Source: Apostichopus japonicus
Lineage: Eukaryota > Echinodermata > Holothuroidea > Aspidochirotida > Stichopodidae
Reading direction: 5' to 3'
NCBI RefSeq assembly: GCF_037975245.1
Contig: NC_092569.1
Coordinates: 779,001 to 839,000 of the forward strand
Length of the DNA: 60,000 nt
Of this stretch, positions 27,199-44,573 are shown in pieces (position 1 is the stretch's first letter; every line of letters begins with the position of its first letter). A program made the translations under genes and the position numbers. The notes beneath the pieces are model-generated. The model did not search any database and was not told the origin of the DNA. It saw only the letters and a program-made list of their open reading frames with translations.

Positions 27199-27919
27199 GT
27201 GAGTATTACATTTTGTTAATTTTTGGTAAAGATATATTATTAATCCACCAGAGAGGTATTCACCTGATATAATTTTTATCCATCTTTAAATTCGTAAGTA
27301 ATGGAATTTGAACCATTTACAAAAAGGGTTTTATAATACGAGAAACATCTGTTTCGGAATGGAAGACACTGATTTCACGGAAATTCTATAAATTTCATTC
27401 ATTAATATAGATTTTGGTTTTTTACCAGTCCATTTTCTTTTCAAGTTGTATTGATAATCTTACAACACTCAGGGATGGGTTCAGCTACAAATTGTACGCC
27501 AAAAGGCATTCAAAACAATGCCTTTATTAAAGAGCAATAGATTGTGTATTTAATACATAGAAAATTCTGCAAGCTAATTGAAAAATTGACATTATCGACA
27601 GTACCGGTACGTTATATGATAGAATTCGTTTTTTTTTACCACCAAAAAGGTCGAAAATATTGGGATAACTTTCTTACTTGATGTTATAAGGAGACGTCGA
27701 AATATAATATATGACAGAGATCATTCATGTTTGATAAATATCATAAATGTCCATTAGATATTATGAATAATTTAGAAAACTGCCAATTTGTTGGACCCAC
27801 AACGAGGACCAAATCTTGTACTACTTTGAAATATGACATTTAAAAACTTTAAGAAAAATGATATTTTCTCCTCTATTTTACTCGTTTTTACATCATCTTC
27901 TTGGTTGTCATACCAACAG
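27199..27919 (+). other. Proposed intron 2 of the GPCR gene (721 bp)
   Basis: It starts GTGAGT and ends with a pyrimidine-rich stretch from about 27864 to ACCAACAG at 27919, with no other AG in the last 50 bases. The reading frame of the next exon has a stop at 27859-27861 and no ATG between that stop and helix 1, so an upstream exon is required. Confidence 0.6.
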
Positions 27920-29367
27920 CTCATGAAGTCTACGAGGACCCGTACACCTCTTACCCTAACAAGCAGATCCTTATTACTGTCTACGTCACCATCTTCTTTC
28001 TGGGATTCACCGGGAACCTGATGGTCATTTTCGTCATCGCTCAAAACAGAAACATGCGGACTGTGACCAATTTCTTCCTCGGAAACCTGGCTCTCTCAGA
28101 TCTTTTAGCTATGACGTGTAGCGACATTCCGATCTTAGTCACATACGTCAGCGATTCATGGCCTTTCGGTGAAATCGTTTGCATCTGCGCGTATTTCCTA
28201 ATTAGCATAACAACGACCGCGTCGATCTTGATTCTAGCTGTGATATCGGTAGAGAGGTACATGGCGATCTTACACCCCTTTGAACTGAGAAAATTGGTGA
28301 CCACCAAGTTGTTATCCATTACAGTCTGTGTGATATGGACTATCTCAATTCTGTTGGGGTTACCGGTCTTATTCAGTTATAAGGTGATTGTTTACGATAA
28401 TGTCGAGTTCTGCACAGCTACTGGCCTAGGTGGTCACTTCTTCGCCGTGCAATCCATCGCTAAAATACTACTGCTTTATCTCATACCATTAATGGTGATG
28501 TGTATTCTCTATGGTGCAATCGGGCGTACATTGTGGGCTACCAGTCCAGATGTGAAATTCTCTCAATGCAACGGTGGCAAAACGAAAAAGGAAAAGGAGA
28601 AAACGGCAGTGGCCTATCGCACATCATCATCGGTCATCACATTTGCAAATGCTCATTCTTCTCCAGGGGCCACTAAAAATGGACCTCCCCCGGTCACCAC
28701 GAAGACCGAGTCTCCTCCAGTCAGTAAAGTTGGGCCCTTTTATCTAGAGGAGCCCATGGAGGATGATGAAGCTGGAGTATCGGCCGATTCCGACTATTTC
28801 CAAGACGGTAATGATAATATTAGATTTGTTAATCGAAAGTCAAATCCATCTTCGCCGAGTTCTAGGACCACTCCGTCACCCAAACCGAAACAAGACAAGA
28901 AATGGTCGATCTTTAAATCATCATGTGATTCGAAAGGTCAAGGAGGGTCATCGGGCTTTAAATCTCTGACGTCGTCAAGAAATAGCAAGCGCCGTCGAAA
29001 GACGGAAGCAGTCCGAGCCGCGAGAAGAAAGGCTGTAAGGATGTTAGCTGTTATCGCTCTCTGTTTTGGTCTGTGTCTGTTTCCGATTCAACTTATTTCG
29101 TTACTCTCGACGCTGGATGTCCTGTTTGATGCGCACTTCGAACTGACCTATCAAGCGTGGTTCTATCCATTCGCGCACGCGAGTTATTTCTTCAATAGCG
29201 CCCTAAACCCGTTCCTCTATGCTTTCCTCTCGAATAAATTTCGGAAAAGTTTCTGGGAAACTATTACTTGTCAGTCAAACAGAAAACGCAGAGGAAGAGC
29301 AAGGTGTATTCAGAGAATTAAGAGTGCAACTTCGGACGTAAACACAGAAGTCGTTTATGTTCCATGA
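27920..29367 (+). CDS. Class A (rhodopsin-like) peptide-type GPCR, main seven-helix exon
   Basis: The exon codes about 481 residues in the frame that can be read from 27901; residue numbers here count from 27901. Helix 1 spans 24-46 with the GN pair (Asn39), helix 2 has LALSD (Asp67), and helix 3 has Cys94 and ends in the G-protein switch ERY (118-120). Helix 4 has Trp146, the second loop Cys171 (disulfide partner of Cys94), helix 5 Pro196, and helix 7 NPFLY (436-440) followed by an amphipathic FRKSF helix 8. These mark a plasma-membrane receptor signalling through heterotrimeric G proteins. The MRTVTN loop and the IGRTLW end of helix 5 point to a peptide ligand (ghrelin/motilin, TRH, neuromedin or kisspeptin-like groups); the subfamily is not settled. 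Oddities are an intracellular loop 3 of about 170 residues, rich in Ser, Pro and Lys, and helix 6 reading FGLCLFP, with Leu393 where most class A receptors have Trp. The stop is at 29365. GC content is clearly higher than the surroundings. Confidence 0.95.
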
Positions 29368-29970
29368 CACGTGATACTAGCAGCAAGTCTAGAACATACT
29401 CGCTACTCAAAGACCGTGAATATTAATCACCGAAAATCTATGAATATTCAAATACAAGGGCGAGACTATACTCTAAAAAGGGATTGTCGGATTTACTGTG
29501 TGTTTCATTTGTATAACAACAGTGTTTATGTTAACGGATTACTTTTACACTGAGAGAAGTAAAGAGTTATGGAACGGATTGAACCATTATGTCGTATTTA
29601 TGATAGAGAAAACATAGATACTAGTAGGATATTGATGATATGTAACAGTATAACTTCCGATAATAACTCAGTCGAATGTTGGTCATATCGATTGAGTAAG
29701 ATATGGTTAACATATGTGCAACTGATTTATTCTCGCAAAGATGGTATGTCCTAGCAAGTGCAGAGTTTGAGAAACATCTCGATCACATGACAATGACGAT
29801 GATGACGTTATAGAAAATGCAACATAGACAAGAAATGACTCAATCACATTATGGCCGCGCTGATGATCATCTCCCGAACAGTGACGATACCTTCCGGAGA
29901 TTGCCGAGTTGGTACCGAACTATACATAAAGCCCAAATTGTGTTGATTGTACAATATTTGTAGTGAGTCC
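29368..29970 (+). other. Downstream of the GPCR stop; probable 3' UTR
   Basis: No further coding is seen. No clear AATAAA with a downstream GT-rich element was identified here, so the transcript end is unknown. Confidence 0.4.
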
Positions 29971-30312
29971 GTACTGGTACTCGTATTGCAGCATAGCTGT
30001 CTGTACTCGTACTCATGGGTTTGCACTCGTACTTGTACTCAGAGGTATATTGGCTATCTAGTGTAGATACTAGTACAAGATTAAGTACTGGTACTGGGGC
30101 TGATAGCCTTGTTTTCACACTTGTACTCATAACAATGGGTATTGTTCTCGTACTCATAACATTGGGCATTGTGCTCGTACTCATAACAATGGCATTGTAC
30201 TCGTACTCACAACAATGGGAATTGTACTCGTATTCATAACAATGGTTATTGTGCTTGTACTCATAACAATGGGCATTGTACTCGTACTCATAGCAATGGA
30301 CATTGTACTCAT
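29971..30312. repeat. GTACTC-rich block with a 27-bp tandem array
   Basis: From 29971 to about 30114 the sequence is an irregular cluster of GTACTC and GTACTG words. From about 30115 a 27-bp unit, GTACTCATAACAATGGGCAT plus TGTGCTC, repeats; GTACTCAT starts fall at 30123, 30150 and 30177. Because 27 is a multiple of three, frames stay open on both strands (a VLITMGIVL period on plus, a YEYN-type period on minus). On the minus strand it shares the word TACGAGTACAATGCCC with the cluster at 59.6 kb. Confidence 0.9.
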
Positions 30313-30863
30313 GCTGGATGTTGAACATCAGAGGAAATCAATTTCGCAGCATATCTACATTCTATCCGGCGCCTCAACCAATGAACTGAACACCTTAATC
30401 AATGTAACATTAAAAGATAACATTTTGATGTAGTATGTACATACTGTGTTTTTAAGGCTAACTATATAAATATGGATCAGCATTGCTGAAAGTACAAAAC
30501 GTTAAGGAATCTCATAAGGCCATTCTTATTGGTCTGGAAAACTTTAAGGAGACGTAAAACTAAATTGTTATATTTTATCTGCAGGATAATATAAGATGGA
30601 AAGCAAAATATTTTAAAAGAGCCATGCCAGGTAGTTATTTGTTTGCATAAGAGGCTTACTAATTAGTAGCAGTAGAAGAACATATTTTTGTGAAAAAGTT
30701 GATAAATTAGGTCAATGTTTAGCACTATATTTAAGGTGCTTTAAGTTTGTATCTTGTGGTCTTAAAGTGGGGGGGGGGTGGGTTATACATCCCGAAGCCC
30801 CTGGATCTGCGCCGGGTGCTTACAATTAACTCACACTGTTTGCACTGATCGATATATTTAGAA
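30313..30863. other. Non-coding stretch, nothing recognised
   Basis: AT-rich, with a G-run at about 30769-30783. Confidence 0.5.
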
Positions 30864-31087
30864 AGTTTTGATGAGATGCAAAACTTCGTCAAAATGACAA
30901 ACATGTGAAAATTAACATTTTATCGACAAATACCAACTCACGAAACTTGCAAAAATCTGAAAATTGACATTTCGACAAAACGTCAATTTTCATATTTTCG
31001 ACATGTTGACAATTTAGAATACATCGTCAAAACGTAAGTTTTCAACTTCTTGTCATATTAACGAGTTGTTGCATCTCATTAAAACGT
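30864..31087. mobile_element. 224-bp palindromic (foldback, MITE-like) element
   Basis: The left end, AGTTTTGATGAGATGCAAAAC, is complementary to the right end, GTTGCATCTCATTAAAACGTT. The centre, about 30958-30992, is a hairpin of GAAAATTGAC and GTCAATTTTC. Between them, GTCAAAA, GACAA and CGACA words pair imperfectly, so nearly the whole element can fold back on itself. There is no coding capacity. It is likely one copy of a dispersed non-autonomous DNA element. Confidence 0.7.
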
Positions 31088-32290
31088 TAATTTACATGTC
31101 TCGTTTACGCTTCCGTGACAAAAGCCATAAACATTGAGGGAGAAAGAGTTGCACATGATTACGCAACATATCTATATATTGACGTTAAGACTGTTGTTTT
31201 GGGGATTTATATCTCTCTCAAATTCAGTTGAAGTGAGGGTCAGTTTCTAGATGAAAGTAAATAACCTTTGCTCTTTCGTTTCGCTTGAATATTCATAGAA
31301 GAGCAACAATAAACTTACTCAATTTTTTGTTTATGTTCATTTAAACTGTAGTTTTATAAAGACAGTTGGAACATAATTTCTCTTCTTGAAACACACATAG
31401 TATTTTAGTTCAGGGATAAATAGTTAAAGGGCTATTTTTGTACTTTTAATGTCATATATATACTTTATATTAAATTATATCATTACGCATGCATCAATTA
31501 AATTAAATAATCTATATTTAATGCAGTTAAAATAATATTATTATACCACAGGGCATTGGGAAACTGTTACAAACTGATTCATGTTGTTTTATTTGAAAAT
31601 TTATTGATACAAAAGAAAATATTAAATAGGACCTAATTACCCAAACCATCATTGATCCAGCCTTTAATCTAAGTATTATGTTGTACAATTGGTAATCGTA
31701 ATATTTACGTCTAACCAAACGATCGTTTCATGAATAACGAAAACAGCTAAAATACTTGTGGATGTTTACGTCTAAATGTTGAACACTACAAAGTTAAATA
31801 CGAAGACGGGAGTATTTTAATATACTATTAGCATATTATAATATTAGCATACATATTATACTAGATAATGCATGGTTTTTTTGTGGGGTGGGTGGCGCTG
31901 GGGGTGGGATAGCGATCAATATTGCAAGCTATAATTTGAGCATTTTTTGTCAAGCAAACAAATTGAGGTACTATCGAAATCGTGTTTCGAACTCTGTCTG
32001 TGAATCGTATAATATTAGTGTACAACAAAGGAAGAACATGCATCTCTAAGGTGTGCTATGTGAGACCATTATTTCACCATTAAAATGAGCTACATTGTCT
32101 ATGGTGGCATATCACTACGCGGACGACATTGTTTGCTAACTTTCATCTGTTTTCCCTAATATATCTGACCACTGCCCATATGTGTCCCATGTATCATCAT
32201 TGGAGGAGTAGTATTAGTCAACATTTACCTTAGACAGCCTTATGATTACGTAATAAATTAAACGAAGGATACTGCGTGTTAACTATAAGT
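31088..32290. other. Non-coding stretch with a diverged satellite half-copy
   Basis: Mostly featureless AT-rich DNA. At about 32108-32145 the words ATCACTACGCGGACGACATTG and GTTTGCTAA are a diverged outlier of the 120-bp repeat that begins downstream. A G-rich patch lies at 31884-31908. Confidence 0.5.
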
Positions 32291-33110
32291 ATGCTTTCCT
32301 ATAATATTAGACTGTGCTAGACGTGCTCTGCAAGCATTTTATGATGACGTAATACCATGCGGACGATATTGTATGCTGAATTCGACATGCTTTCCTATAA
32401 TACTAGACTGTGCTATATGTGCCCTTTGTTTCATAAGTGCATGCTCTGCAAGCATTTTATGATGAAGTGTATCACTATGCGGACGATATTGTATGCTAAG
32501 TTCGACATGCTTTCCTATAATATTAGACTGTGCTACATGTGCCCTTTGTTTCATAAGTGCATGCTCTGCAAGCATTTTATGATGAAGTGTATCACTATGC
32601 GGACGATATTGTATGCTAAGTTCGACATGCTTTCCTATAATATTAGACTGTGCTACATGTGCCCTTTGTTTCATAAGTGCATGCTCTGCAAGCATTTTAT
32701 GATGAAGTGTATCACTATGTGGACGATATTGTATGCTAAGTTCGACATGCTTTCCTATAATATTAGACTGTGCTACATGTGCCCTTTGTTTCATAACTGC
32801 ATGCTCTGCAAGCATTTTATGATGAAGTGTATCACTAAGTAGATGATATTGTATGCTTAATTCGACATGCTTTCCTATAACACTATACTGTGCTACATGT
32901 GCCCTGTTTCATAACTGCATGCTCTGCAAGCATTTTATGATGACGTAATACCATGCGGACGATATTGTATGCTGAATTCGACATGCTTTCCTATAATACT
33001 AGACTGTGCTATATGTGCCCTTTGTATCATAACTGCATGCTCTACTAGCATTTTATGATGACGTAGCACCATGCGGACCATATTGCATGCTGAATTCGAC
33101 ATGCTTTCCT
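32291..33110. repeat. 120-bp satellite array, about seven copies
   Basis: ATGCTTTCCTATAATAYTAG marks unit starts at 32291, 32387, 32507, 32627, 32747, 32867, 32983 and 33101. The spacings are 96, 120, 120, 120, 120, 116 and 118. The central units are nearly identical, while the outer ones are diverged or deleted, as expected when homogenisation acts in the array centre. With a period divisible by three, both strands carry open frames of about 160 codons with a 40-residue period. These are most simply repeat by-products. Confidence 0.95.
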
Positions 33111-33334
33111 AAGAAAAACATAATATCTAAGATAATAACAAAGAAGACATTATCCAGACTTGTCCCTATTATTTTAATGCAAACAGTTAACGGATTTATT
33201 GTATAGTGTGTTGTCGGTCTTTTTGAGTCCAGCAAATAAATCTGTAAACATTTTGTACATTTGAATTGTAAGTTATATCCTATTATCACCGTTTTGAAAT
33301 TGCTGATATGACATCATTGATATAGATGATTTTT

Positions 33335-33684
33335 TTAACGATATTTAGCATTATTCCTGATAATTATGTTTATTGCATTCATATATTAAGTTGTTTTATT
33401 TCTAATTTTACTCGAGATATCATTGATAGAACTTCAAATTTTTAATATCTTTTTAGCACTTCATATTGGTTTACGGCTGTCACGTGGTACACGAATTTGC
33501 TATATTTAACGATATTTAACATTATTCCTGATAATTATGTTTATTGCATTCATAAAATATTAAGTTGTTTTATTACTAATGTTACTCGAGATATCATTGT
33601 TTCATTTATAGAACTTTAATTTTTTTAGTTTTTTTTTTTGCACTTCATATTGGTTTACGGCTGTCACGTGGTACACGAATTTTC
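33335..33684. repeat. Tandem duplication with a unit of about 171 bp
   Basis: Copy one starts at 33335 and copy two at 33506, both with TTAACGATATTTARCATTATT. Both end with GGTTTACGGCTGTCACGTGG then TACACGAATTT. Small insertions separate the copies. Confidence 0.9.
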
Positions 33685-35165
33685 TAATATTAAGATCATT
33701 TATATGAAGCTTTGTTCAGTACGCGTTATAAATAGTTAAATAAAACCTGTAAAGTACAACTGTGGATATAACAAATAAAAAAAAAAGGAATTTGGAATTT
33801 GTAGAAATCAATGTACTTATTTTTATGCTAATTCTAGCCTGCATATTCAGATATATCCTCATTTACATATCAAAGAAACATGAATGTTATGCTTTATTTT
33901 AAATGATTTTATAATGAGCTCAGATTTTCGCAATGTAGTCTAATGTAAAATATCAAAATATTTCATACGTGTATAAATTTGGCGTAAGACATGATGTTTT
34001 GTGTAGGGGCTAAATTGTTTTACTCCTGTTAACTGCATCCACAGTTAATAATTACATTTAGAAAATTAGATTCTATTTTGCAAAATGTCTATATAATTTT
34101 ATTTCAATAATAATAGTAATAGGTACAAACAACATAGCACATTTCTTTAAGAGGATTTTTAAAATTTAAAAGATATACCCTAAATGTTAATTAATTGTTG
34201 ATGTTGTCTTTTAATTTTTGGTCTGTTTACTTTATTTTGTTGGCAAGCTAAATTACCGACCACTGGAAAGTTGTGAATAATTCTTAGAAGAAATATAAAC
34301 ATTAAATCAATTTCCAAATATACATTTTTCTTTTCCATTTTTTGATCATTCGCTTCCCTTTAATTTTTATTTATATATATAGTTTGTTGCTTCTCTCGAT
34401 CTGAATTTCTCTCTCAAGTTAATTTTCTAAACATTTGTAAGTAAGCATCGCTTGAAAGGCAAAAAAGTTTCACAATTCGAATAAAATGTAAAGCGATCTT
34501 TCATGAAAACTATAAAATAAATGAACGACTAATACTAGACAGCGTGTTTGTGCCTTGAGACAGCTACAACTCCCAGTCTTGAAACTAGGTGGATAGTTCA
34601 GGTGACTTAGTATAGGTGACTTTATTGTTGAAGATTGATAAACGTTAAGTGCGATCATTTTAGTTGATATAGTACAGGTCAGTACGTGTACCTTAGACAA
34701 GTTAGAACGGAGGTCAGAGTACTGGGGAAACACAACAATGGAGATGGTTAAATCGAAAGTCTGAAGAGCAGAGATGAGGCAGAAGGGTGGCCGAGTTGGG
34801 AGGCTTAGCTTGGGAAGGTCTGGTGATGATGGATAGTAATGGGATGTTAGATAACAAATCCACGAGGAGGGAAAGAGAGTATAAGAGTCTCAGAGAGTAA
34901 AGAAAATTACCGATTTGTTTTAAATATGATTTGACTGAGCGACAATACGTTTTAGAATCCACAGTAGACCTATTAGACATTAATAACCTGCTAATTAACA
35001 ATCTCGCTGAAAATATGTAAACCAATGTTTTAGATTGATAAGCTCAGTGCAAATCCTATTTTGAACAAAACTCGGAGTATTTGATGAAATTAATCTAAAT
35101 TGACAATGAAATCGCACATAACATAATTTATATACAGATCATATTAGCTGGAAAATCCATAACAG
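33685..35165. other. Non-coding stretch, nothing recognised
   Basis: AT-rich, and less so from about 34540 to 35020. Minus-strand frames at 34470-34733 and 34714-35025 (87 and 103 codons) show no family features. Confidence 0.5.
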
Positions 35166-35167
35166 TG

Positions 35168-35173
35168 AAAAAA
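35168..35173 (-). terminator. Pol III-type T6 terminator behind the tRNA-like sequence
   Basis: Six T residues on the minus strand directly follow the tRNA-like body and its TGGACG extension. A run of four or more T ends RNA polymerase III transcription. Confidence 0.5.
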
Positions 35174-35178
35174 CGTCC

Positions 35179-35251
35179 AGCCCCCACCGGGATTCGAACC
35201 CGGGCCTCCCACTTTATATGCGGACACCCTAACCAACTAGGCCATGGACGA
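35179..35251 (-). tRNA. tRNA-like gene, probably a tRNA-derived repeat or pseudogene
   Basis: Read on the minus strand, box A (TGGCCTAGTTGG) and box B (GGTTCGAATCC) match the internal Pol III promoter consensus. D, anticodon and T stems can be drawn, with a T stem CCGGG/CCCGG. The seven-base anticodon loop would show ATA, an unusual anticodon. The expected acceptor stem is poor: the 5' strand TCGTCCA pairs only partly with TGGGGGC, yet its CGTCCA pairs perfectly with TGGACG lying just beyond. This suggests a rearranged or SINE-type tRNA relative and not a working tRNA. Confidence 0.6.
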
Positions 35252-35334
35252 TGATTGTATGTCCCGAGGTTCGAAACCAGTAAGGAAGGTCGCCATTTCG
35301 CAGTAGGCATTTGACACCTATATCGAACAATGCA

Positions 35335-35470
<136 letters not shown>

Positions 35471-36125
35471 CATTCTTCCGTCAATCATACGGCTAGTATA
35501 GTTTTGCGTGCATAACATGGATTTATTTCTAGTTTTGATTAGATTACAAGGCGATGTCTTAATTAATGCTAGCTTTCCGTAGACGGCATATACCAGATTT
35601 CTTCCTCTTGCTCAACCATCTCAGACAGAGAGGAGAGAAAGCGAGATTAAGTGAGAAAGAGACGGCTTCTGACCACTAGTGAACATAGCTATAACTGTTG
35701 AGTGATTAGAGTTTACACAAGCTTAGGCGGAATAGGTAAACATTTTAAAAATTCTCGACAGGTGTTGGGAAAGCCAAAGTCAATATGATTTGCACAAACC
35801 GCTTAGGTTTCGATCAAACATTAAGATCGATTAAAGAGGATGAGTCTATACATGTCAATCTGTGAAATAACTTAAGTGACAGACAGTCTACTCCAGCCAA
35901 ACATATCTAGCAAACCTTATTCACAATTATGGCAGGCTGCGGTATGTATGATGGATGTATCTCTTGATAAATGTTTGTGTTTTTGTTGCACGAAAGAATG
36001 GAATCGGTGTTACGTGAGAAAAATGTTCGCCAATAAATCTAAACATTCACGTCATATATATTTTTCTTTTGTCAAAAGTAAAGATATACTGACTATAGAA
36101 AATATGATAATTCGATAATAAAATA
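35471..36125. other. Non-coding stretch, nothing recognised
   Basis: An 80-codon plus frame at 35876-36118 has several Cys and Trp residues but no motif that I can name. Confidence 0.45.
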
Positions 36126-36259
36126 AGATATTATGACAAAAGCGATCTTGAAACAATGAAAAGTTTCCCTTTAATAGTTTTCGATAATATTCATTAAATT
36201 AGTGTCGCAAGAACTATTATAATTTATGCATAAACTTTCCAATCCCGGATACAAAGGTA

Positions 36260-36331
<72 letters not shown>

Positions 36332-36341
36332 TATATATATA

Positions 36342-36396
<55 letters not shown>

Positions 36397-36530
36397 TTAT
36401 ACATATATGTACATTAATACACACATATATAAATTATACTAGTTCTTGCGACGATACTTTAATCAGTATTATCGAAAACCATTAAAAGGAAACTTTACAT
36501 TGTTTTAAGATTCGTATGTGTCATGAATCT
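36126..36530. mobile_element. 405-bp foldback element with long inverted arms and a (TA)n core
   Basis: The left arm, 36126-36227, and the right arm, 36428-36530, are inverted repeats of about 100 bp. Matching blocks include AAAGTTTCC, TTTTCGATAATA and GTCGCAAGAACTA, with scattered mismatches and small gaps. The core is a TA-rich run at 36260-36393. There is no coding capacity. This fits a foldback/MITE-like DNA element whose centre has expanded as a microsatellite. I could not define a target-site duplication. Confidence 0.8.
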
Positions 36531-37510
36531 GCAACCAGAAAAGGAGATAAAAGAACTGTGCACATACATACAGACATAAATACAGACATATATACATACA
36601 TACAGACTTGTACATCATCTTTGACATTGATCGATTGGTAAAAACAAGTGAATGAATTTCAAAAATCAGTTAAACATAATCAAGCGTGTAGATTGGGTAA
36701 GCTGAAGATTAACCGCAAATATGTTACTTGTCAGTAATTTATCAGACAATCGTGGATTACTGAAATGTGTAAATTTATTCACCTGTTGGTCTAAATATGC
36801 GATCGTGTGAAGAATTTTTTTATCTTCTCTGGATAAAATGTATACAAATGACTCAATCTGAATAAAACAAACTTTATCAGTTTGGTGAACGATATTATAA
36901 CGGAGCTTATGTAGAAGTTTTGATAAAGTTTCGGAGTTAAGAAAGCGTTTGCGGTAGTAAACCAACCGGATTTTATAAAGTATAGTATTTTTCATTAATC
37001 AATCCATTTGTGAAACAAAGTGACTTATCATAAAGAAGACTACTTATTTTCGAATATATAATTTGGAAGTTTTTCATTTTTATTTAGAAGAAATTATACT
37101 GAGGCAGCAATGTTTTTTTGTTTTAAATCGAATGACAAGGTTATTATTATTACTGTTTCACAAGAGCGTTTCCTGTTCGCTCAAAACGCATTCTTACTGT
37201 GACATGAAATCTCACGAAAATTACTAATTGGGAAAGGCGATCCTCTATTAATTGAACTTGAACATCGTGAAATGGCAAACTTAGAGGTTCACGGGAAGGC
37301 CAAACTATAAAAACAGATACGGCGACCGTTTCTCTGATAAAGTAGATGAGACAAGATAAAGAACAAACTTGAAATTTTCCATATAGTAGAGATGAATTAG
37401 TTCTACATCCACTTATTGTTTCTAACATTTTCCTGTTTCTGATTTCGTTTCTGATACGATCCTAGACATAAATTGTCGTATATGCGAGGATTCATACAGT
37501 ATATCATTGA
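36531..37510. other. Non-coding stretch, minor repeats
   Basis: A short ACATACATACAGACATA-type repeat lies at about 36560-36606. Minus-strand frames at 36666-36995 and 37150-37428 are not recognisable. Confidence 0.45.
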
Positions 37511-38225
37511 GTATTAATACAGCATTAATACAGTATTCATACAGTATTCGTGTAGTATTCATACAGCATTCATACAGCATTCATACAGTATTCATACAGC
37601 ATTCATACAATATTCATGAAGTATTCATACAGCATACATACAACATTCATACAGCATTCATACAGTATGAATAGAGTATTAATACAACATTCATACAGTA
37701 TTCATACAATATTCATACTGCATACATACAACATTCATACAGTATTCATACAATATTCATGAAGTATTCATACAATATTCATACAATATTCATGAAGTAT
37801 TCATACAGCATTCATACAGCATTCATACATGTATTCATGTAGTTTTCATACAACATTCATACAGCATTCGTACAGTATTCATACAGTATTATTAGAGTAT
37901 TCATACATCATTCAAACAGTGTTCATAGAGTAGTCATGTATAGTTTTCATACAACATTCATACAGCATTCACACAGCATTCATACAGCATTCATACAATA
38001 TTCATACTGTTTTCATAGAATATTGATGCAGTATCCGTACATTACTCATGCAGTATTTATAAAATACACCACAAAGTATTCATATTATATATATATACAG
38101 TGTCTAAACGATATGCATACTGTGTTCTAAAAAAATTCATACAGTATTCTAACAATATTCGCACAATATTCTTACGGTATCAGGACAGTGTCCATACAGC
38201 ATTTGTAAAGAATTCATATGTCGTA
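37511..38225. repeat. 11-bp satellite, ATTCATACAGY type, degenerate
   Basis: About 50 or more imperfect copies of an 11-bp unit such as CATTCATACAG or TATTCATACAG. Order is good to about 38000 and decays after that. Substitutions (CAATATTCAT, GAAGTATTCAT) recur in blocks. The unit differs by about two bases from the 11-bp unit of the array at 53.7 kb (CATACAGTATA). Confidence 0.85.
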
Positions 38226-38500
38226 CGCATAATGTGATTCAAGCAGTATGTATACATAATATATTCAGTAATCACATACAATACTCAAGTATATTCAAAG
38301 TAACCATTTAGTTATTCATATTAAGAAGAGGAGAACTAAGGTTTTGAGAAACGATCAAATGTATCTTATTTGATATGTAACTTTAAAAAGTTAATATAAA
38401 GAGAATGTTTATGTATAAAGAAAGCTGATTATAACCTACATACGATACTAAACATATACACTACTGGTATAGGTAAATGTAAATGACATCTATTTCAGAT

Positions 38501-38556
38501 GGGGACGGGGTGAGGGGTGATGGGTGAGGGGTGAGGGGTGAGGGGTGATGGGTGAC
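38501..38556 (+). repeat. Heptamer repeat GGGGTGA with G-quadruplex potential
   Basis: Seven consecutive heptamers of GGGGTGA or TGGGTGA give at least seven G-runs of three or four with three- to four-base loops on the plus strand. Confidence 0.8.

Positions 38557-44573
<6,017 letters not shown>

Noticed and set aside
27901-27919. Start of the GPCR at TTG 27901, giving 488 residues
   Set aside because: TTG is not a plausible animal start here; the bases are the end of a pyrimidine-rich intron tail with an acceptor AG at 27918-27919.
27772-28319. Minus-strand frames of about 90 codons over the GPCR exon
   Set aside because: Antisense shadows of the conserved GPCR coding sequence.
29867-30433. 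Tyr/Asn/Glu-rich and hydrophobic repeat frames on both strands
   Set aside because: By-products of the 27-bp repeat, which is divisible by three.
32291-33110. CRISPR-like array
   Set aside because: Units are contiguous 120-bp tandem copies without unique spacers, in an animal genome.
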